Below are positions 44,859-55,087 of a stretch of 64,000 nt of DNA, piece by piece. This DNA is from Melioribacteraceae bacterium. Its GTDB lineage: Bacteria; Bacteroidota; Ignavibacteria; Ignavibacteriales; Melioribacteraceae. Every line of letters starts with the position of its first letter. Within the stretch, counting starts at the first letter, position 1. Below the pieces are notes generated by a model. The model was not told where the DNA came from and searched no databases. It worked only from the letters and a program-made list of their open reading frames with translations. Made by a program: the position numbers and the translations under genes. The stretch covers positions 1 to 64,000 of the forward strand of contig JAIOZI010000011.1 of the NCBI GenBank assembly GCA_021740785.1. Direction: 5' to 3'.

Positions 44859-47406
44859 TAAATCCAATCGTTGGAAGAATTGGAAACATCGAAGTCGATT
44901 CCCTCTTCAGCGACAGATCATCGTCAATAAAATAATCATAACCAACAATATTTGATCGATTATATATGTTAATAACATCGAGATAAAAAGTCCAGTCAAA
45001 ATCCCAGAATTGTGTGAATGCAGACAATCTGAGATCAAGCCTGTGATAAGCCGGTTTGCGTGATTGATAACGGTTTGTGCGGTCACCAAAATCAACATCA
45101 TAGATTACCTCGGAGCCTCGTGATGAAATAATTGGAGAATCCGGTTCAAAATCTCCGTCAGTATCAATCAATGCAATTCTTGGTTTTATACCTTTTGCTT
45201 CGGTAATGGGGAACCCGGAACCATATTGAAATCGGACTCCCAAATCGAGCCAGTTATTTATCTTGTAATTCATTATAAAATTAAATGTATGTCTCTGGTC
45301 AAATCTAAAGGGTAGTTTAAGTCCCTCCTCAAAACGGTTTGCAAATGCATACGAATATGAAACCCAGCCATCAAATTTATTATTTCCGTCGATGTTTCTT
45401 TTCTCAAGTAAAAACTCCAAACCATAAGCTTCACCGAAAGAGTTGTTAACCGGAATTTGTGTTGCCGAATCAATCTTTGTCGGCACGGGGCGGGTCAAAC
45501 TTTCTGCATACTTTGGATCTTTACCGGGAATTGCTTCGGAATAATAACCGGTTCCGGCAACTAACCGCTGAACAATTAAATCGTCGAATTTCTTATAGTA
45601 ACCTTCGATTTTTGCAAACCATTCACTCGTCAGCCATCTTTCAAAACTCAGAACATAATGTACAGCCTTTTCTGCTTCAAGCGGATCGGTATATTGCGGA
45701 GAAAAATTCAAGAAGAGATTTCTGTCCCGCAGTTTTTCATATCCCGGTGATTGGTAATACATACCCCATGTTCCTCTGATTGTAGTTATTTCATTAAGAG
45801 CATACGACACGGACAAACGCGGAGCAACATATGATTTGTTAAGAATGTCGTAATGATCAAACCTAACACCCGGATTAATATACAGACTATTACCTATTCG
45901 GAAATTATTACTTAAGTAAGCATGATATCTTTTATATTCTTTTACTTCGCTCAAATCATCTATTGATGATCTTACATTAGAATTTGAATTCAAAAAAGCC
46001 TGGAGTTGTGGATCGAGATCGAAATCAAAATCAATAGTAGTCTTCATAAAATCGACACCTATACCGGCTTCGAGTTTGTAGTCATTACCCCATACATAAA
46101 GGAGTTCGTCACTTATAGATGATTTAGCAAATTTATAATTTGAGTTAAGTGAAAAACCTAATAAGTATGGTTTGAGTGTATCAGGCGCTACTTCTTCAAA
46201 ATTATCACGGTTCAATGAAGGATCAAGAAATTTAGAATCGAAATCAGAATCGCCGCTATTTCTATACCATGATACAATAACTTTATTAAGTAATTTATTA
46301 TTTGGTGCATAATGCCATGCAAAGCTGGCTAAATCATTTTTTGTCAGATCAAAAACTCCTATGCTATCGGGATTTGTTCTATTTTTTGCACTTACAATTT
46401 CCACTCCGTCCCTCGAGTAAATCCCATTAATAAAAAATTTATTCCCGCTGAAAGGACCGAATACCAGCTTAGTTTGGACATCATAAAAATTTGGGAAACT
46501 TACATTGTCTTCAACTAGTCCGGTGTTTTTAACAAATGGTTCAATGATAAGATCATAGTAAGTACGACGAGAATTAATCAGCCAACTTCCCGGAATATTT
46601 AATGGATTCTTACCTTCCAATACAACATTAGCGCTAACAATACTAGCATTAATATTTCCCGTAAAATTTTTAGAAATATTTCCCTGTCGATTAGTTATAT
46701 CCAAAACAGCCGACAGCCGGTCGCCGTATTTTGCAGGAAAACCACCGGTAATTAAATTTATATCCGCAACCGCTTCGGGATTAAACATGCTTATAACACC
46801 ATACAAACGATATGGATTAAAAATTTCGACGTCATCCATAACGATTAAATTCTGATCCGGACCGCTTCCCCTGACGATCAATTGCGAAGAGAAATCATTC
46901 GGCGCCAAAACACCCGGCATTGCCTGAAGAGTTCTGAAAACATCCGTAACCGCTCCCGGCAGCACCCTGGCGCTTGCCGGTTTTACATTCAGCAAACTCG
47001 CCCGGGTATCACTCTGTTCTTGAATTTTTCTGTCGGTTACTTTCACTTCTTCAACTTCGATAATATCGAGATCAAGAGTTATATCAATCCTTACGGTTTT
47101 ATTATCAAAAATCTTTTGCGTAATAAATATGGATTTATAACCTACGGCGCTGTATCGAATTTCATATTCACCAGCGGGAATATTGGTAATTTTGTAAAAA
47201 CCTTCAGACCCGGATATTCCCCCGATTGATGTATTCATTAAAAATACGTTCACACCCGGGATGGGTCCGTTATCATCGGTAATTATTCCCTCGATACTTC
47301 CTTTTTGAGCGAATGAATGTGATGTGATGACTAAAAAAATAATACTTGTGTAATAAATAATTTTTCTCAATGTAATCGACTTTTTATTGTGTTTCAAATA
47401 GAACAC
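44845..47406 (-). CDS. TonB-dependent receptor with carboxypeptidase-regulatory-like N-terminal domain
   Basis: An 853-residue outer-membrane receptor. A signal segment ends SHSFAQ. Residues about 36-115 form the beta-sandwich carboxypeptidase-regulatory-like domain (GSIEGIITDDNGPIPGVNVF ... YEIRYSAVGYKS). The plug begins around 150 (LPGAVTDVFRTLQAMPGV, LIVRGSGPDQNLIVMDDVEI), and the rest is barrel, ending in FNARF with a terminal Phe. Ligand unknown. The start is GTG at 47406; no better ATG is found. It overlaps the methyltransferase gene. Confidence 0.92.
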   Translation of the reverse strand: MFYLKHNKKSITLRKIIYYTSIIFLVITSHSFAQKGSIEGIITDDNGPIPGVNVFLMNTSIGGISGSEGFYKITNIPAGEYEIRYSAVGYKSIFITQKIFDNKTVRIDITLDLDIIEVEEVKVTDRKIQEQSDTRASLLNVKPASARVLPGAVTDVFRTLQAMPGVLAPNDFSSQLIVRGSGPDQNLIVMDDVEIFNPYRLYGVISMFNPEAVADINLITGGFPAKYGDRLSAVLDITNRQGNISKNFTGNINASIVSANVVLEGKNPLNIPGSWLINSRRTYYDLIIEPFVKNTGLVEDNVSFPNFYDVQTKLVFGPFSGNKFFINGIYSRDGVEIVSAKNRTNPDSIGVFDLTKNDLASFAWHYAPNNKLLNKVIVSWYRNSGDSDFDSKFLDPSLNRDNFEEVAPDTLKPYLLGFSLNSNYKFAKSSISDELLYVWGNDYKLEAGIGVDFMKTTIDFDFDLDPQLQAFLNSNSNVRSSIDDLSEVKEYKRYHAYLSNNFRIGNSLYINPGVRFDHYDILNKSYVAPRLSVSYALNEITTIRGTWGMYYQSPGYEKLRDRNLFLNFSPQYTDPLEAEKAVHYVLSFERWLTSEWFAKIEGYYKKFDDLIVQRLVAGTGYYSEAIPGKDPKYAESLTRPVPTKIDSATQIPVNNSFGEAYGLEFLLEKRNIDGNNKFDGWVSYSYAFANRFEEGLKLPFRFDQRHTFNFIMNYKINNWLDLGVRFQYGSGFPITEAKGIKPRIALIDTDGDFEPDSPIISSRGSEVIYDVDFGDRTNRYQSRKPAYHRLDLRLSAFTQFWDFDWTFYLDVINIYNRSNIVGYDYFIDDDLSLKRESTSMFPILPTIGFNARF

Positions 47407-47441
47407 AAAACCTTTCGAAAAAATTTCTTGTTTATGAAATT

Positions 47442-48272
47442 TTATAAATTGATTGAGAAAAATGTTGAATACAACCCGATTGAAATTTCATGAAAATCCG
47501 GATTTCCGCCGCTAGGTTTAATATTATATCGATATCTGCTGTAAACCGTGAATACATTGTATACCTTAAACCAACCAATTGATAATTCCGGACTGATACC
47601 GTTGAACCCATTGAAATCAGTAAAAACATTTAACCCGGGAGCAATATATTCAAGAGCATCAATTTGGAATATTTTTTTTCCGCCCAATCTTAAAAAATGC
47701 TCACTTGACGAATTGAAAATATATGAGTATTCAAGTGAGAAATAAAAATTAGGATAATTATAACCACCTGAGTAATAATTAAAAAGGGGTATCTCTTTCG
47801 AAAGTCCGAAATAATTTTCGCCGTCTGCATAAATATAAGTTGGTGACGGAAGACCAAAAATTACACCTCCCACACAGCACATAGTGAATAAACTAGAACC
47901 GCCGTCTTTACTAACAATCGTTCCAGACGGCAGCATAACTTCATACAGTTCACTTTGGACTATCGTACCCTCTTCATTTTCTACGGTTAAATAAAACGGT
48001 ACATAGAGGGAATCAAACTCAAAGTCTGTGAAATCAATCTCGCTACGATGATCTTCGGTGAAATCATCGGAAATCACGAGCTCATAATCATCAGCGATTA
48101 ATACTTTTGATTTACAGGAATCGCTGGTGAAAAAGGTCAGTTTGAATTTATGAGGCTTTTCCGGTGTTATGTATGAATCGATTAAAAATATTTCAATCTC
48201 GGGTTCTTCATAATCGACCTGCCCAAAATTGACGGTTACCGTCAGTAACATTATAATGAAAAGTATTCGCAT
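47442..48272 (-). CDS. Secreted protein of unknown function
   Basis: A 276-residue protein with a signal peptide (1-17, ending VTVNFG). Middle and C-terminal parts are beta-rich and aromatic (YYSGGYNYPNFYFSLEYSYI, VYSRYRYNI), ending in SIGLYSTFFSINL, suggesting an envelope-associated or small barrel domain. One CC pair (TMCCVGG) is notable. It lies 35 bases upstream of the TonB receptor and is probably co-transcribed. Confidence 0.65.
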   Translation of the reverse strand: MRILFIIMLLTVTVNFGQVDYEEPEIEIFLIDSYITPEKPHKFKLTFFTSDSCKSKVLIADDYELVISDDFTEDHRSEIDFTDFEFDSLYVPFYLTVENEEGTIVQSELYEVMLPSGTIVSKDGGSSLFTMCCVGGVIFGLPSPTYIYADGENYFGLSKEIPLFNYYSGGYNYPNFYFSLEYSYIFNSSSEHFLRLGGKKIFQIDALEYIAPGLNVFTDFNGFNGISPELSIGWFKVYNVFTVYSRYRYNIKPSGGNPDFHEISIGLYSTFFSINL

Positions 48273-48440
48273 ATCTCATTCGTTTATAAGTAAAATATAA
48301 AGTTACTAGAATTTACGGAAAAATGATAAACTATAAATTAGATAAAAAATTTTATGATGTATATTTGAGAGATACTTTTTAATGATAGACTTAATTAATT
48401 ATATTTGTTGTTTAGGTAAAATTGAAAAAGCGGAGAAAAA

Positions 48441-49202
48441 TTGAAAATACTGGTTAGTAATGATGACGGAATAACTTCACCCGGAATATATGAATTAGCA
48501 AAAGCATTAAGTGAAATCGGGGAGGTTACTGTAATTGCTCCTCATACCGAGCAAAGCGCTGTCGGACACGCAATTACAATGAAAATACCTTTGAGAATAA
48601 TTAAGCATTATATAAACGGCGAGTTTTTCGGATATGCTGTTGACGGAACACCCGCTGATTGTATAAAAATCGGTATCAGAAATATTTTAAAAGAATCCCC
48701 CGATATAGTTGTATCGGGAATAAATAACGGGGCAAATACTGCAATTAATATTATTTACTCCGGTACGGTTTCTGCCGCAAGAGAAGCAGCAATAATGGAT
48801 GTGCCGTCAATTGCAATTTCAGTTACTTCGCACGATGTGATGGATTTCAAATACGCAGGCAAGGTAGCTAAATCAATAGTTAAACTAGTTGCGGAAAATG
48901 GTTTGGAAACCGGAACACTTCTTAACGTAAATGTCCCGAACGTTCCGGAAGAAGAAATAAAAGGTATACTTCTGACTAAACAAGGCAAATCAAAATGGGA
49001 TGATGTTTACGAGGAAAGAACGGATCCTTACAGAAAAAATTATTACTGGCTTACCGGAAATTTAATTGACGTTGACGAGGATTTGGAAACCGATCATTTT
49101 GCAGTGAAAAACAAATATGTATCAGTAACACCGATTCATTTCGACCTCACTGATTATAAAACTTATGAAAAAATTAAATCATGGAAACTAGATACTGATT
49201 AA
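48441..49202 (+). CDS. surE: 5'/3'-nucleotidase SurE
   Basis: A 253-residue metal-dependent phosphatase that dephosphorylates nucleoside monophosphates. It begins MKILVSNDDGITSPG with the metal ligands D8 and D9. Other conserved parts are APHTEQSAVGHAIT, VDGTPADC and SGINNGANTAINIIYSGTVSAA. The start is TTG, preceded by GCGGAG. TATATTTG at 48400-48407 resembles the -7 element used in Bacteroidota promoters. Confidence 0.95.
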   Translation: MKILVSNDDGITSPGIYELAKALSEIGEVTVIAPHTEQSAVGHAITMKIPLRIIKHYINGEFFGYAVDGTPADCIKIGIRNILKESPDIVVSGINNGANTAINIIYSGTVSAAREAAIMDVPSIAISVTSHDVMDFKYAGKVAKSIVKLVAENGLETGTLLNVNVPNVPEEEIKGILLTKQGKSKWDDVYEERTDPYRKNYYWLTGNLIDVDEDLETDHFAVKNKYVSVTPIHFDLTDYKTYEKIKSWKLDTD

Positions 49203-49249
49203 AGTGTACAAAAGAGAAATTGTTTTTCGTTCATATTCCAATCTAATCT

Positions 49250-51379
49250 ATGCCTGATATCAATAGTATTGACCTAAATTTATCATTCAACCTCTGGTAT
49301 TTTATTATTGGGATTGCTGCGATTATCACTTATACGATTTTTTCGTACCGGGTTACTATTCCCGTTATATCTAGATCACTGAAAATATTTTTAATTTTTA
49401 CCCGGACTCTAGCTGTTTCGCTGATATTATTTTTGATTTTCGAACCGGTCGTGACTATTACATCAGAAAAAATTGATTTACCTGTAAACATGGTCTTCGT
49501 TGACAACTCTAATTCCATAACAGCAAAAGACAGTATCGAAAGAATGAATGATAGGAATAATTTGCTTGACGAATTAAATTCTTCCGGAGTTAATAACAGG
49601 TATTTTGTTTTCGGCAATCGAATTGATTCTATTCAAAACAGAGATTTGGAAAATCTTGGAACAACCGAACCTATTTCAAATTATCAATCGATTTTCGATT
49701 TTGTATCCGAAAGCAAATTGAACATTTCCTCAATCACAGTTATCGGCGACGGTATATTTAATACCGGAATTAACCCTTTGCATACAGCAGAAAAACTAGG
49801 CATCCCCGTTTATACTGTTGGTATTGGCGATACTGCGATTCGAAAAGATATCGGGATTAATAAAGCTATTTACAATCAGTACATGTACACAGGAAAGCCA
49901 GCTAAAATTACTGCAAGAATTTTTAATTACGGATTTGAAAATGAGCGAGTAAGAGTTTCTTTATTTGTAGATAACCGGCTGAACAAACAATCCGATCTAA
50001 CGCTAACTAACACCGGTTTGTCGGAAGTAGATTTTAATTTTATCCCGGATGAAAAAGGTGAACGGAAGATTTCAATTCAAGTTTCTCAGATTGATGGTGA
50101 ATCGACTTTTGAGAATAATTCAAAAATATTCTTTGTTGATGTCCTAGACAATAGGTTAAACGTTCTGGTAATTGGTACGCCCTCGCCTGATTTCTCATTT
50201 ATTAAAAACAGCCTGGCAATTGATAAAGATATTGATGTGAATGCATTTGCACAAATTTCTGAGGATATTTTCACACCGGGCGATAATTACATGTCTCTAA
50301 TTGACAGTGCGGATATTTTATTTCTTGTAGGATTTCCAAATTCCAACACACCGAATTCAATAATTGAAAGAGTTAAATCGAAGATAAGTAATGCTGCTCC
50401 TTTTTTCATAATCACCGCTGACGGTATCGACCTAAACCTGCTTTCAAATTTTGAAAATTACCTCCCAATGAAAACCGGAATGATTGATTATGGTTTTACC
50501 GAGGTTCAGCCTTGGATGGATGATTTCGGTTCAACGATATTTAATTCCGGTTCGTTTGATGAAAGTGTAATTAAAAATTTGCCTCCGTTGCTCAAATCAA
50601 ATTCCGAATTTATCCCAAAAGTTGAATCTGAAATTTGGATGAGAACTAAAATCAAAAATGTAAACTTTGAGGATCCGTTGATTTTGTCAAGAGCTGCCGG
50701 TAAATTCAGATCTGCTGCAGTTCTGGCTAAAAATATTTGGCGGTGGAAACTTGCGTATAACCCGGAAGGAGATAATGTTTATGATAATCTATTTTCATCC
50801 ATAACAAAATGGTTGAATATAAAATCCGATCAGAAACAGGTAAACGCTGCCGCCACTAAAAGAATTTATACGCAAGGTGAAAACATTGAATTTACCGGTC
50901 AGGTTTATGATCAAACTTTTAACCCGGTAGATAATGCCGATATGGTAATTAAGATAAAGTCCGATGGCAACAGCTATAATGTACCAATGAATTCTATTGG
51001 GAATGGAAACTATGAAGGGAAACTAGATATTAATAAACCCGGTGACTATACATTTATTGCAGCAGCTGAATTGGATGGATTTCAGCTAGGAAAAGATAAT
51101 GGTTCATTTACCATTACTGAAATTGATCTTGAGCAAACAGATTTAAGAATGAATAAAGATTTTTTACAGACACTCGCTAATGTAACTGCTGGAGATTTTT
51201 ATTATATTAATTACTCTGATGATCTTATACCAAAATTAGAAAAGAGAATAAACCAGTCTGAAGTAATCAAAATAAATAAAAGTGAATTCGAAATACTCAA
51301 TTCCGACTATATTTTAATAATCATAATTACTCTACTCGGAATCGAGTGGTTTTTACGTAAAAGAGCCGGCATGTTATAA
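49250..51379 (+). CDS. Membrane protein with VWA-like domain
   Basis: A 709-residue protein. Two N-terminal transmembrane helices (about 14-34 and 46-67) precede a von Willebrand A-like domain with metal site FVDNSNSIT (DxSxS type, near 85). Then come beta-sandwich regions and a Rossmann-like segment with LNVLVIGTPSPDFSFI. A C-terminal transmembrane helix ends the chain (YILIIIITLLGIEWFLRK). The layout matches the BatA/glutamine-amidotransferase-like membrane proteins of Bacteroidota. Function unknown; protein-protein interaction at the membrane is likely. Confidence 0.8.
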   Translation: MPDINSIDLNLSFNLWYFIIGIAAIITYTIFSYRVTIPVISRSLKIFLIFTRTLAVSLILFLIFEPVVTITSEKIDLPVNMVFVDNSNSITAKDSIERMNDRNNLLDELNSSGVNNRYFVFGNRIDSIQNRDLENLGTTEPISNYQSIFDFVSESKLNISSITVIGDGIFNTGINPLHTAEKLGIPVYTVGIGDTAIRKDIGINKAIYNQYMYTGKPAKITARIFNYGFENERVRVSLFVDNRLNKQSDLTLTNTGLSEVDFNFIPDEKGERKISIQVSQIDGESTFENNSKIFFVDVLDNRLNVLVIGTPSPDFSFIKNSLAIDKDIDVNAFAQISEDIFTPGDNYMSLIDSADILFLVGFPNSNTPNSIIERVKSKISNAAPFFIITADGIDLNLLSNFENYLPMKTGMIDYGFTEVQPWMDDFGSTIFNSGSFDESVIKNLPPLLKSNSEFIPKVESEIWMRTKIKNVNFEDPLILSRAAGKFRSAAVLAKNIWRWKLAYNPEGDNVYDNLFSSITKWLNIKSDQKQVNAAATKRIYTQGENIEFTGQVYDQTFNPVDNADMVIKIKSDGNSYNVPMNSIGNGNYEGKLDINKPGDYTFIAAAELDGFQLGKDNGSFTITEIDLEQTDLRMNKDFLQTLANVTAGDFYYINYSDDLIPKLEKRINQSEVIKINKSEFEILNSDYILIIIITLLGIEWFLRKRAGML

Positions 51380-51400
51380 TTTAATTTTTGGAGATTTCTT

Positions 51401-51805
51401 ATGACATTTATTGAATGGACAGAAAATGAAAGCGTGAGAATAAAAGAGATTGATGTCCAGCATAAAAATATTGCTGATATCATTAATCGACTTTACTTTA
51501 CAATTGGAACGAATAGAACGAATGAAGCCATAAGCTTAATGAAAGAACTGATGGAAGAATTGGAAGTACACTTTGAAACAGAAGAAAGACTGATGAAAGA
51601 AAAGAAATATGTAAACTTCTTTTCTCATAAAATGGAACACGATAGATTACTAAAAAAAGTATACGATTTTTATGATCAAATGACCGGCAGCAAAGTAATG
51701 CTGAATCTTGAATTTGCCAAGTCACTTAAGAATTGGTTCTTTAATCACATCGAATTGAATGACAAAAAATGCGGTGAGTATCTCTATTCGCACGGACTGA
51801 GATAG
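51401..51805 (+). CDS. Bacteriohemerythrin
   Basis: A 134-residue di-iron oxygen-binding protein. All seven ligands are present: H21, H57, E61, H76, H80, H116 and D121. The motifs are DVQHKNI, HFETEERLM, HKMEHDRL and HIELNDKKCG. It probably stores or senses oxygen, or protects oxygen-labile enzymes. The short GGAG precedes the ATG, and comF follows immediately. Confidence 0.93.
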   Translation: MTFIEWTENESVRIKEIDVQHKNIADIINRLYFTIGTNRTNEAISLMKELMEELEVHFETEERLMKEKKYVNFFSHKMEHDRLLKKVYDFYDQMTGSKVMLNLEFAKSLKNWFFNHIELNDKKCGEYLYSHGLR

Positions 51806-51827
51806 TATAAATCAATCTGAGGGATTT

Positions 51828-52517
51828 ATCAGTAAACAACTATTAAAATCTTTTTCCGTTTTTTTTCTTCCGAGAATTTGTGTTGCGTGTGATTCGAAAT
51901 TAAATATCACCGAACACATCATCTGCACAAAATGTAACGATGAGATTGAAACCGCACCAGCCGATCTGATAAACTCCGAATTTGAAAGAAAATTTAAGGT
52001 AGAGAAAATTGTAAGTGATTTTCGAAGTCTATACATTTTTCATAAAGAGGGCGTGCTTCAAAATATTATTCATACTTTAAAGTACAATGGCAAATTTAAA
52101 GTGGGACTATATCTAGGCGGTTTGCTCTCACAAGAATTTTCCGATACGATTACTGAATGGAAGATCGACTATATCATTCCGGTTCCACTACATACATTGA
52201 AAAAGAGTGAGAGAGGATACAATCAATCATATTATATCTCGAAAGGTCTTTCTAAAAAAACAGGTATCCCGGTTGTTAAAAATTTATTAAGCAGAAATCG
52301 ATATACATCTACTCAAACAACACTCAATAAACAAGATAGAAAATTAAACATTGAAGGAGCTTTCAGGGTAAAATCAAAAAGAAATTTGAAATCAAAAAAC
52401 ATATTAATCTTAGATGACGTTGTAACAACCGGGGCAACCACACTGGAATGTGCGCGTCAGATTAAAAAACTCGGGGCAGATAAAATATTTGTAATATCAG
52501 TTGCTTTAGCCGAATAG
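51828..52517 (+). CDS. comF: ComF-family phosphoribosyltransferase with a non-canonical start
   Basis: A 229-residue protein if translation starts at ATC 51828 after GAGGG (51819-51823). The first ATG/GTG/TTG in frame is GTG 52053, which would remove the family's N-terminal zinc ribbon. The frame is open from 51801, and 51855-51935 encodes FFLPRICVACDSKL ... IICTKC, the typical CxxC-CxxC zinc ribbon of ComF. The C-terminal part has HTLKYNGK, the phosphoribosyltransferase pattern PVPLHTLKKSERGYNQS and the PRPP loop ILILDDVVTTGAT. ComF is required for DNA uptake during transformation. A rare start codon, a point mutation of ATG, or coupling to hemerythrin translation are all possible. Confidence 0.75.
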   Translation: MSKQLLKSFSVFFLPRICVACDSKLNITEHIICTKCNDEIETAPADLINSEFERKFKVEKIVSDFRSLYIFHKEGVLQNIIHTLKYNGKFKVGLYLGGLLSQEFSDTITEWKIDYIIPVPLHTLKKSERGYNQSYYISKGLSKKTGIPVVKNLLSRNRYTSTQTTLNKQDRKLNIEGAFRVKSKRNLKSKNILILDDVVTTGATTLECARQIKKLGADKIFVISVALAE

Positions 52518-54146
52518 TTACATTCTTTCCGGTGCGGTTAATCCTAAAATTGTTAGTCCGTTTTTAATAACTATTTTAACAGCCTTTACTAATGCAATCC
52601 TAGCTTCAGCCAGTTCCTTTCCTGAACCTATAATTCGGCAGTCGGTATAAAATTTATGAAATGCTGCGGCAAGTTCTTCAAGATAGTTTGCTAAACGCTG
52701 TGGTTCATATTGATCGATCGCAACATTTAATTCATCCTTAAATTGATGCATCTTTTTAATGAGATTCTGTTCGGAAGGATGAGTTAACAATTCCAGATTT
52801 TGAAAAGAACTCTTCAATCCTTCTTCTTCTGTCATTCGTAAAATAGAACAAATTCTTGCATGAGCATATTGAAGATAGAAAACCGGGTTTTCATCGGACT
52901 GTTTTCTTGCCAGGTCAATATCAAAATTCAAATGGCTGGAGATATTCCTCATAATAAAAAAGTACCTTACAACATCACTGCCAACCTTCTCAATTAATTC
53001 ATCCAGAGTAATGAAGTTTGCTTTTCTTGTAGACATTTTAACAACTTCACCGTTTTCCAAAACCGTAACAAATTGATGAATCAACACTTTCACTTTTTGC
53101 TCATCATAACCCAATGCCTTCACTCCTGCTAATACATCCGGATATGTTGCCGCATGATCAGACCCGAATAAATCAACAATTATATCATATCCCCTTTCAA
53201 ATTTCGTAAGATGATATGCAATATCCGGGAGCCTGTATGTCGGCTCCCCTGTCGATTTAACAATTACTTTATCATTCTCTTGCTCAAGCTCACTGAGCCT
53301 GAACCATATTGCGTTATCTTTCTCATAAGAAAGATTTGATTCTTTTAACCTATTGAGAACATCATCAATTTTTTTATCTTCATATAGTGTATGTTCGTTG
53401 AAGTAATTGTCAAATCTAATTCCAATTCCTTTCAATGTATTTTGAATTTCCGTAAAAATTTCTTTTTCTGCAAAATCTTTGAAAAATTCGATTGAGCTTT
53501 GTCCTGTATCAACAGATTTATTTTCAGCATATAATTTTTTTGCGATATCAATTAAATATTGACCTTGATAATAATCTTCCGGGAAATCAATATCTTCACC
53601 CTTTAATTGTAGATAACGAAGCCGCAATGAATCGCCAAGAACCCGCATTTGACGACCCGCATTATTAAAATAATATTCACGTTCAACATCGTAACCAGCC
53701 CATTCCAGAAGGTTTGCAACCGTATCACCAATAACTGCATTCCTACCATGACCAACTGTTAAAGGTCCGGTTGGATTTGCTGATACAAATTCAACTAATG
53801 CTTTTTTTCCCTTGAAGCGGTCGGATTTACCGAATGATTCATCTTCTTCATTAATTCTATTAATTATATTTGCCAGGAATTCCGGTTTAAAAAGAAAATT
53901 AATAAAACCCGGTCCGGCAATTTCAATCTTATCGATAATATTTTTATCGACTTCAAAATTATCAACAATTTCTTGGGCAATTTCTCTCGGATTTCTTTTA
54001 AGTTTTTTTGCCAGCAGCATTGCCGCATTCAAAGCTAGATCACCATGACTAGCAATATTCGGAACGGAAAATGTCAACTCTATTTCTTTCAGGTAAGGTA
54101 ATTTTGAGGCAAGCTTATCAAATGAATTTTCTAAATACTCTTTCAA
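52518..54146 (-). CDS. argS: Arginyl-tRNA synthetase
   Basis: A 542-residue class I synthetase. The N-terminal additional domain is followed by the HIGH-type motif in VEFVSANPTGPLTVGHGRNAV, then RLPDIAYHLTKFERGYD and VKMSTRKANFITLDEL in place of KMSKS. The C-terminal anticodon-binding helices end GLTILGLTAPERM. The start is TTG at 54146 with GGAG eight bases before it. It is downstream of rsfS and convergent with comF. Confidence 0.95.
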   Translation of the reverse strand: MKEYLENSFDKLASKLPYLKEIELTFSVPNIASHGDLALNAAMLLAKKLKRNPREIAQEIVDNFEVDKNIIDKIEIAGPGFINFLFKPEFLANIINRINEEDESFGKSDRFKGKKALVEFVSANPTGPLTVGHGRNAVIGDTVANLLEWAGYDVEREYYFNNAGRQMRVLGDSLRLRYLQLKGEDIDFPEDYYQGQYLIDIAKKLYAENKSVDTGQSSIEFFKDFAEKEIFTEIQNTLKGIGIRFDNYFNEHTLYEDKKIDDVLNRLKESNLSYEKDNAIWFRLSELEQENDKVIVKSTGEPTYRLPDIAYHLTKFERGYDIIVDLFGSDHAATYPDVLAGVKALGYDEQKVKVLIHQFVTVLENGEVVKMSTRKANFITLDELIEKVGSDVVRYFFIMRNISSHLNFDIDLARKQSDENPVFYLQYAHARICSILRMTEEEGLKSSFQNLELLTHPSEQNLIKKMHQFKDELNVAIDQYEPQRLANYLEELAAAFHKFYTDCRIIGSGKELAEARIALVKAVKIVIKNGLTILGLTAPERM

Positions 54147-54170
54147 TCTTTGTCTCCGTAAATTATTCTG

Positions 54171-54521
54171 TTATTCATCATCTTTTACTTCTGTAATTGT
54201 AGCATCGCCCCAAAGCTTTTCGAGGTTATAATACATCCTGGATTCATTTCTGAATATATGCACAACTACATCGAAGTAATCCATTAGTACCCAATTATTT
54301 GTTTCGGTACCTTCTTTGTGATAACACTTAATTCCTTCATCTCTCAATTTTTTATCCACTTCGTCAGAAATTGCTTTCACCTGTGTGTTTGAATCGGCAG
54401 AACAAATCACAAAATAGTCGGCGAGAGTTGTAAGTTTTCTCAGTCCTAAGATTTTAATATCATAACCTTTTTTTGATAAAATTAATTGAGAGATTTTTTC
54501 TGCAAGTTCAATAGCTTCCAT
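54171..54521 (-). CDS. rsfS: Ribosome silencing factor RsfS
   Basis: A 116-residue protein (LAEKISQLILSKKGYDIKIL ... TLADYFVICSADSNTQVKAI) of the RsfS/YbeB family, which binds L14 and blocks subunit joining in starvation. It starts on the last base of the upstream gene's stop codon. Confidence 0.92.
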   Translation of the reverse strand: MEAIELAEKISQLILSKKGYDIKILGLRKLTTLADYFVICSADSNTQVKAISDEVDKKLRDEGIKCYHKEGTETNNWVLMDYFDVVVHIFRNESRMYYNLEKLWGDATITEVKDDE

Positions 54522-55015
54522 TATCTTCCTGTTTTTAATGGTTGTAATTTGTGATAATCTTTACCGATAATAATCGAAACATCTAAGAAATAATCATCAT
54601 TCAATTGTTCAACAACATTCGTGTGCTTAACACCAAGTAAATCGGCAATTTTAATTGCATTTGCTTTTCTATCAATTCTATCGATTACAATTGTTTCATC
54701 AATATTAAATGAAGAATAATTATCGGATTTTACAACATCTACTTTATTGGATCGAAGATAGTCGGTAAATCTATCGGCAACACCTGAAACTCCGCAGCCG
54801 TTCAAAACTTCCACTTGAATAATTTCCGAAGCCGCCCCATAATTATTGTTAATAACTACCTCTTCACTTTTACCGCTTAACTTTATAAAAATCGAATACG
54901 TCATGTAGATAATTACCGCAGCAAGAATAAAGATTAGGATGTTGTAAAAGATATTTGCTGTGGAGGCTTTTATACTTTCGTCAGGATTATTTTTCTTAAC
55001 TTTCTTTGTACTCAA
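54521..55015 (-). CDS. LytR C-terminal domain protein, membrane-anchored
   Basis: A 164-residue protein with one transmembrane helix (about 24-46) and an external LytR C-terminal domain (about 68-158, IQVEVLNGCGVSGVADRFTD ... VVKSDNYSS). The LytR/CpsA/Psr catalytic domain is absent. Such stand-alone domains often occur with cell envelope genes. Directly upstream of rsfS, one base overlap. Confidence 0.85.
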   Translation of the reverse strand: MSTKKVKKNNPDESIKASTANIFYNILIFILAAVIIYMTYSIFIKLSGKSEEVVINNNYGAASEIIQVEVLNGCGVSGVADRFTDYLRSNKVDVVKSDNYSSFNIDETIVIDRIDRKANAIKIADLLGVKHTNVVEQLNDDYFLDVSIIIGKDYHKLQPLKTGR

Positions 55016-55034
55016 TGATTCGCATGTATTTAAA

Positions 55035-55065
55035 TAAAAAAATAACCGAGTGAAAACCCGGTTAT
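55035..55065 (-). terminator. Intrinsic terminator
   Basis: On the minus strand ATAACCG (55065-55059) pairs with CGGTTAT (55048-55042) around ten bases, followed by a T-run. It lies 22 bases after the gene ending at 55088 and before the LytR_C gene. Confidence 0.85.
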
Positions 55066-55087
55066 CAAAATTAATAAAAATTAGGAA

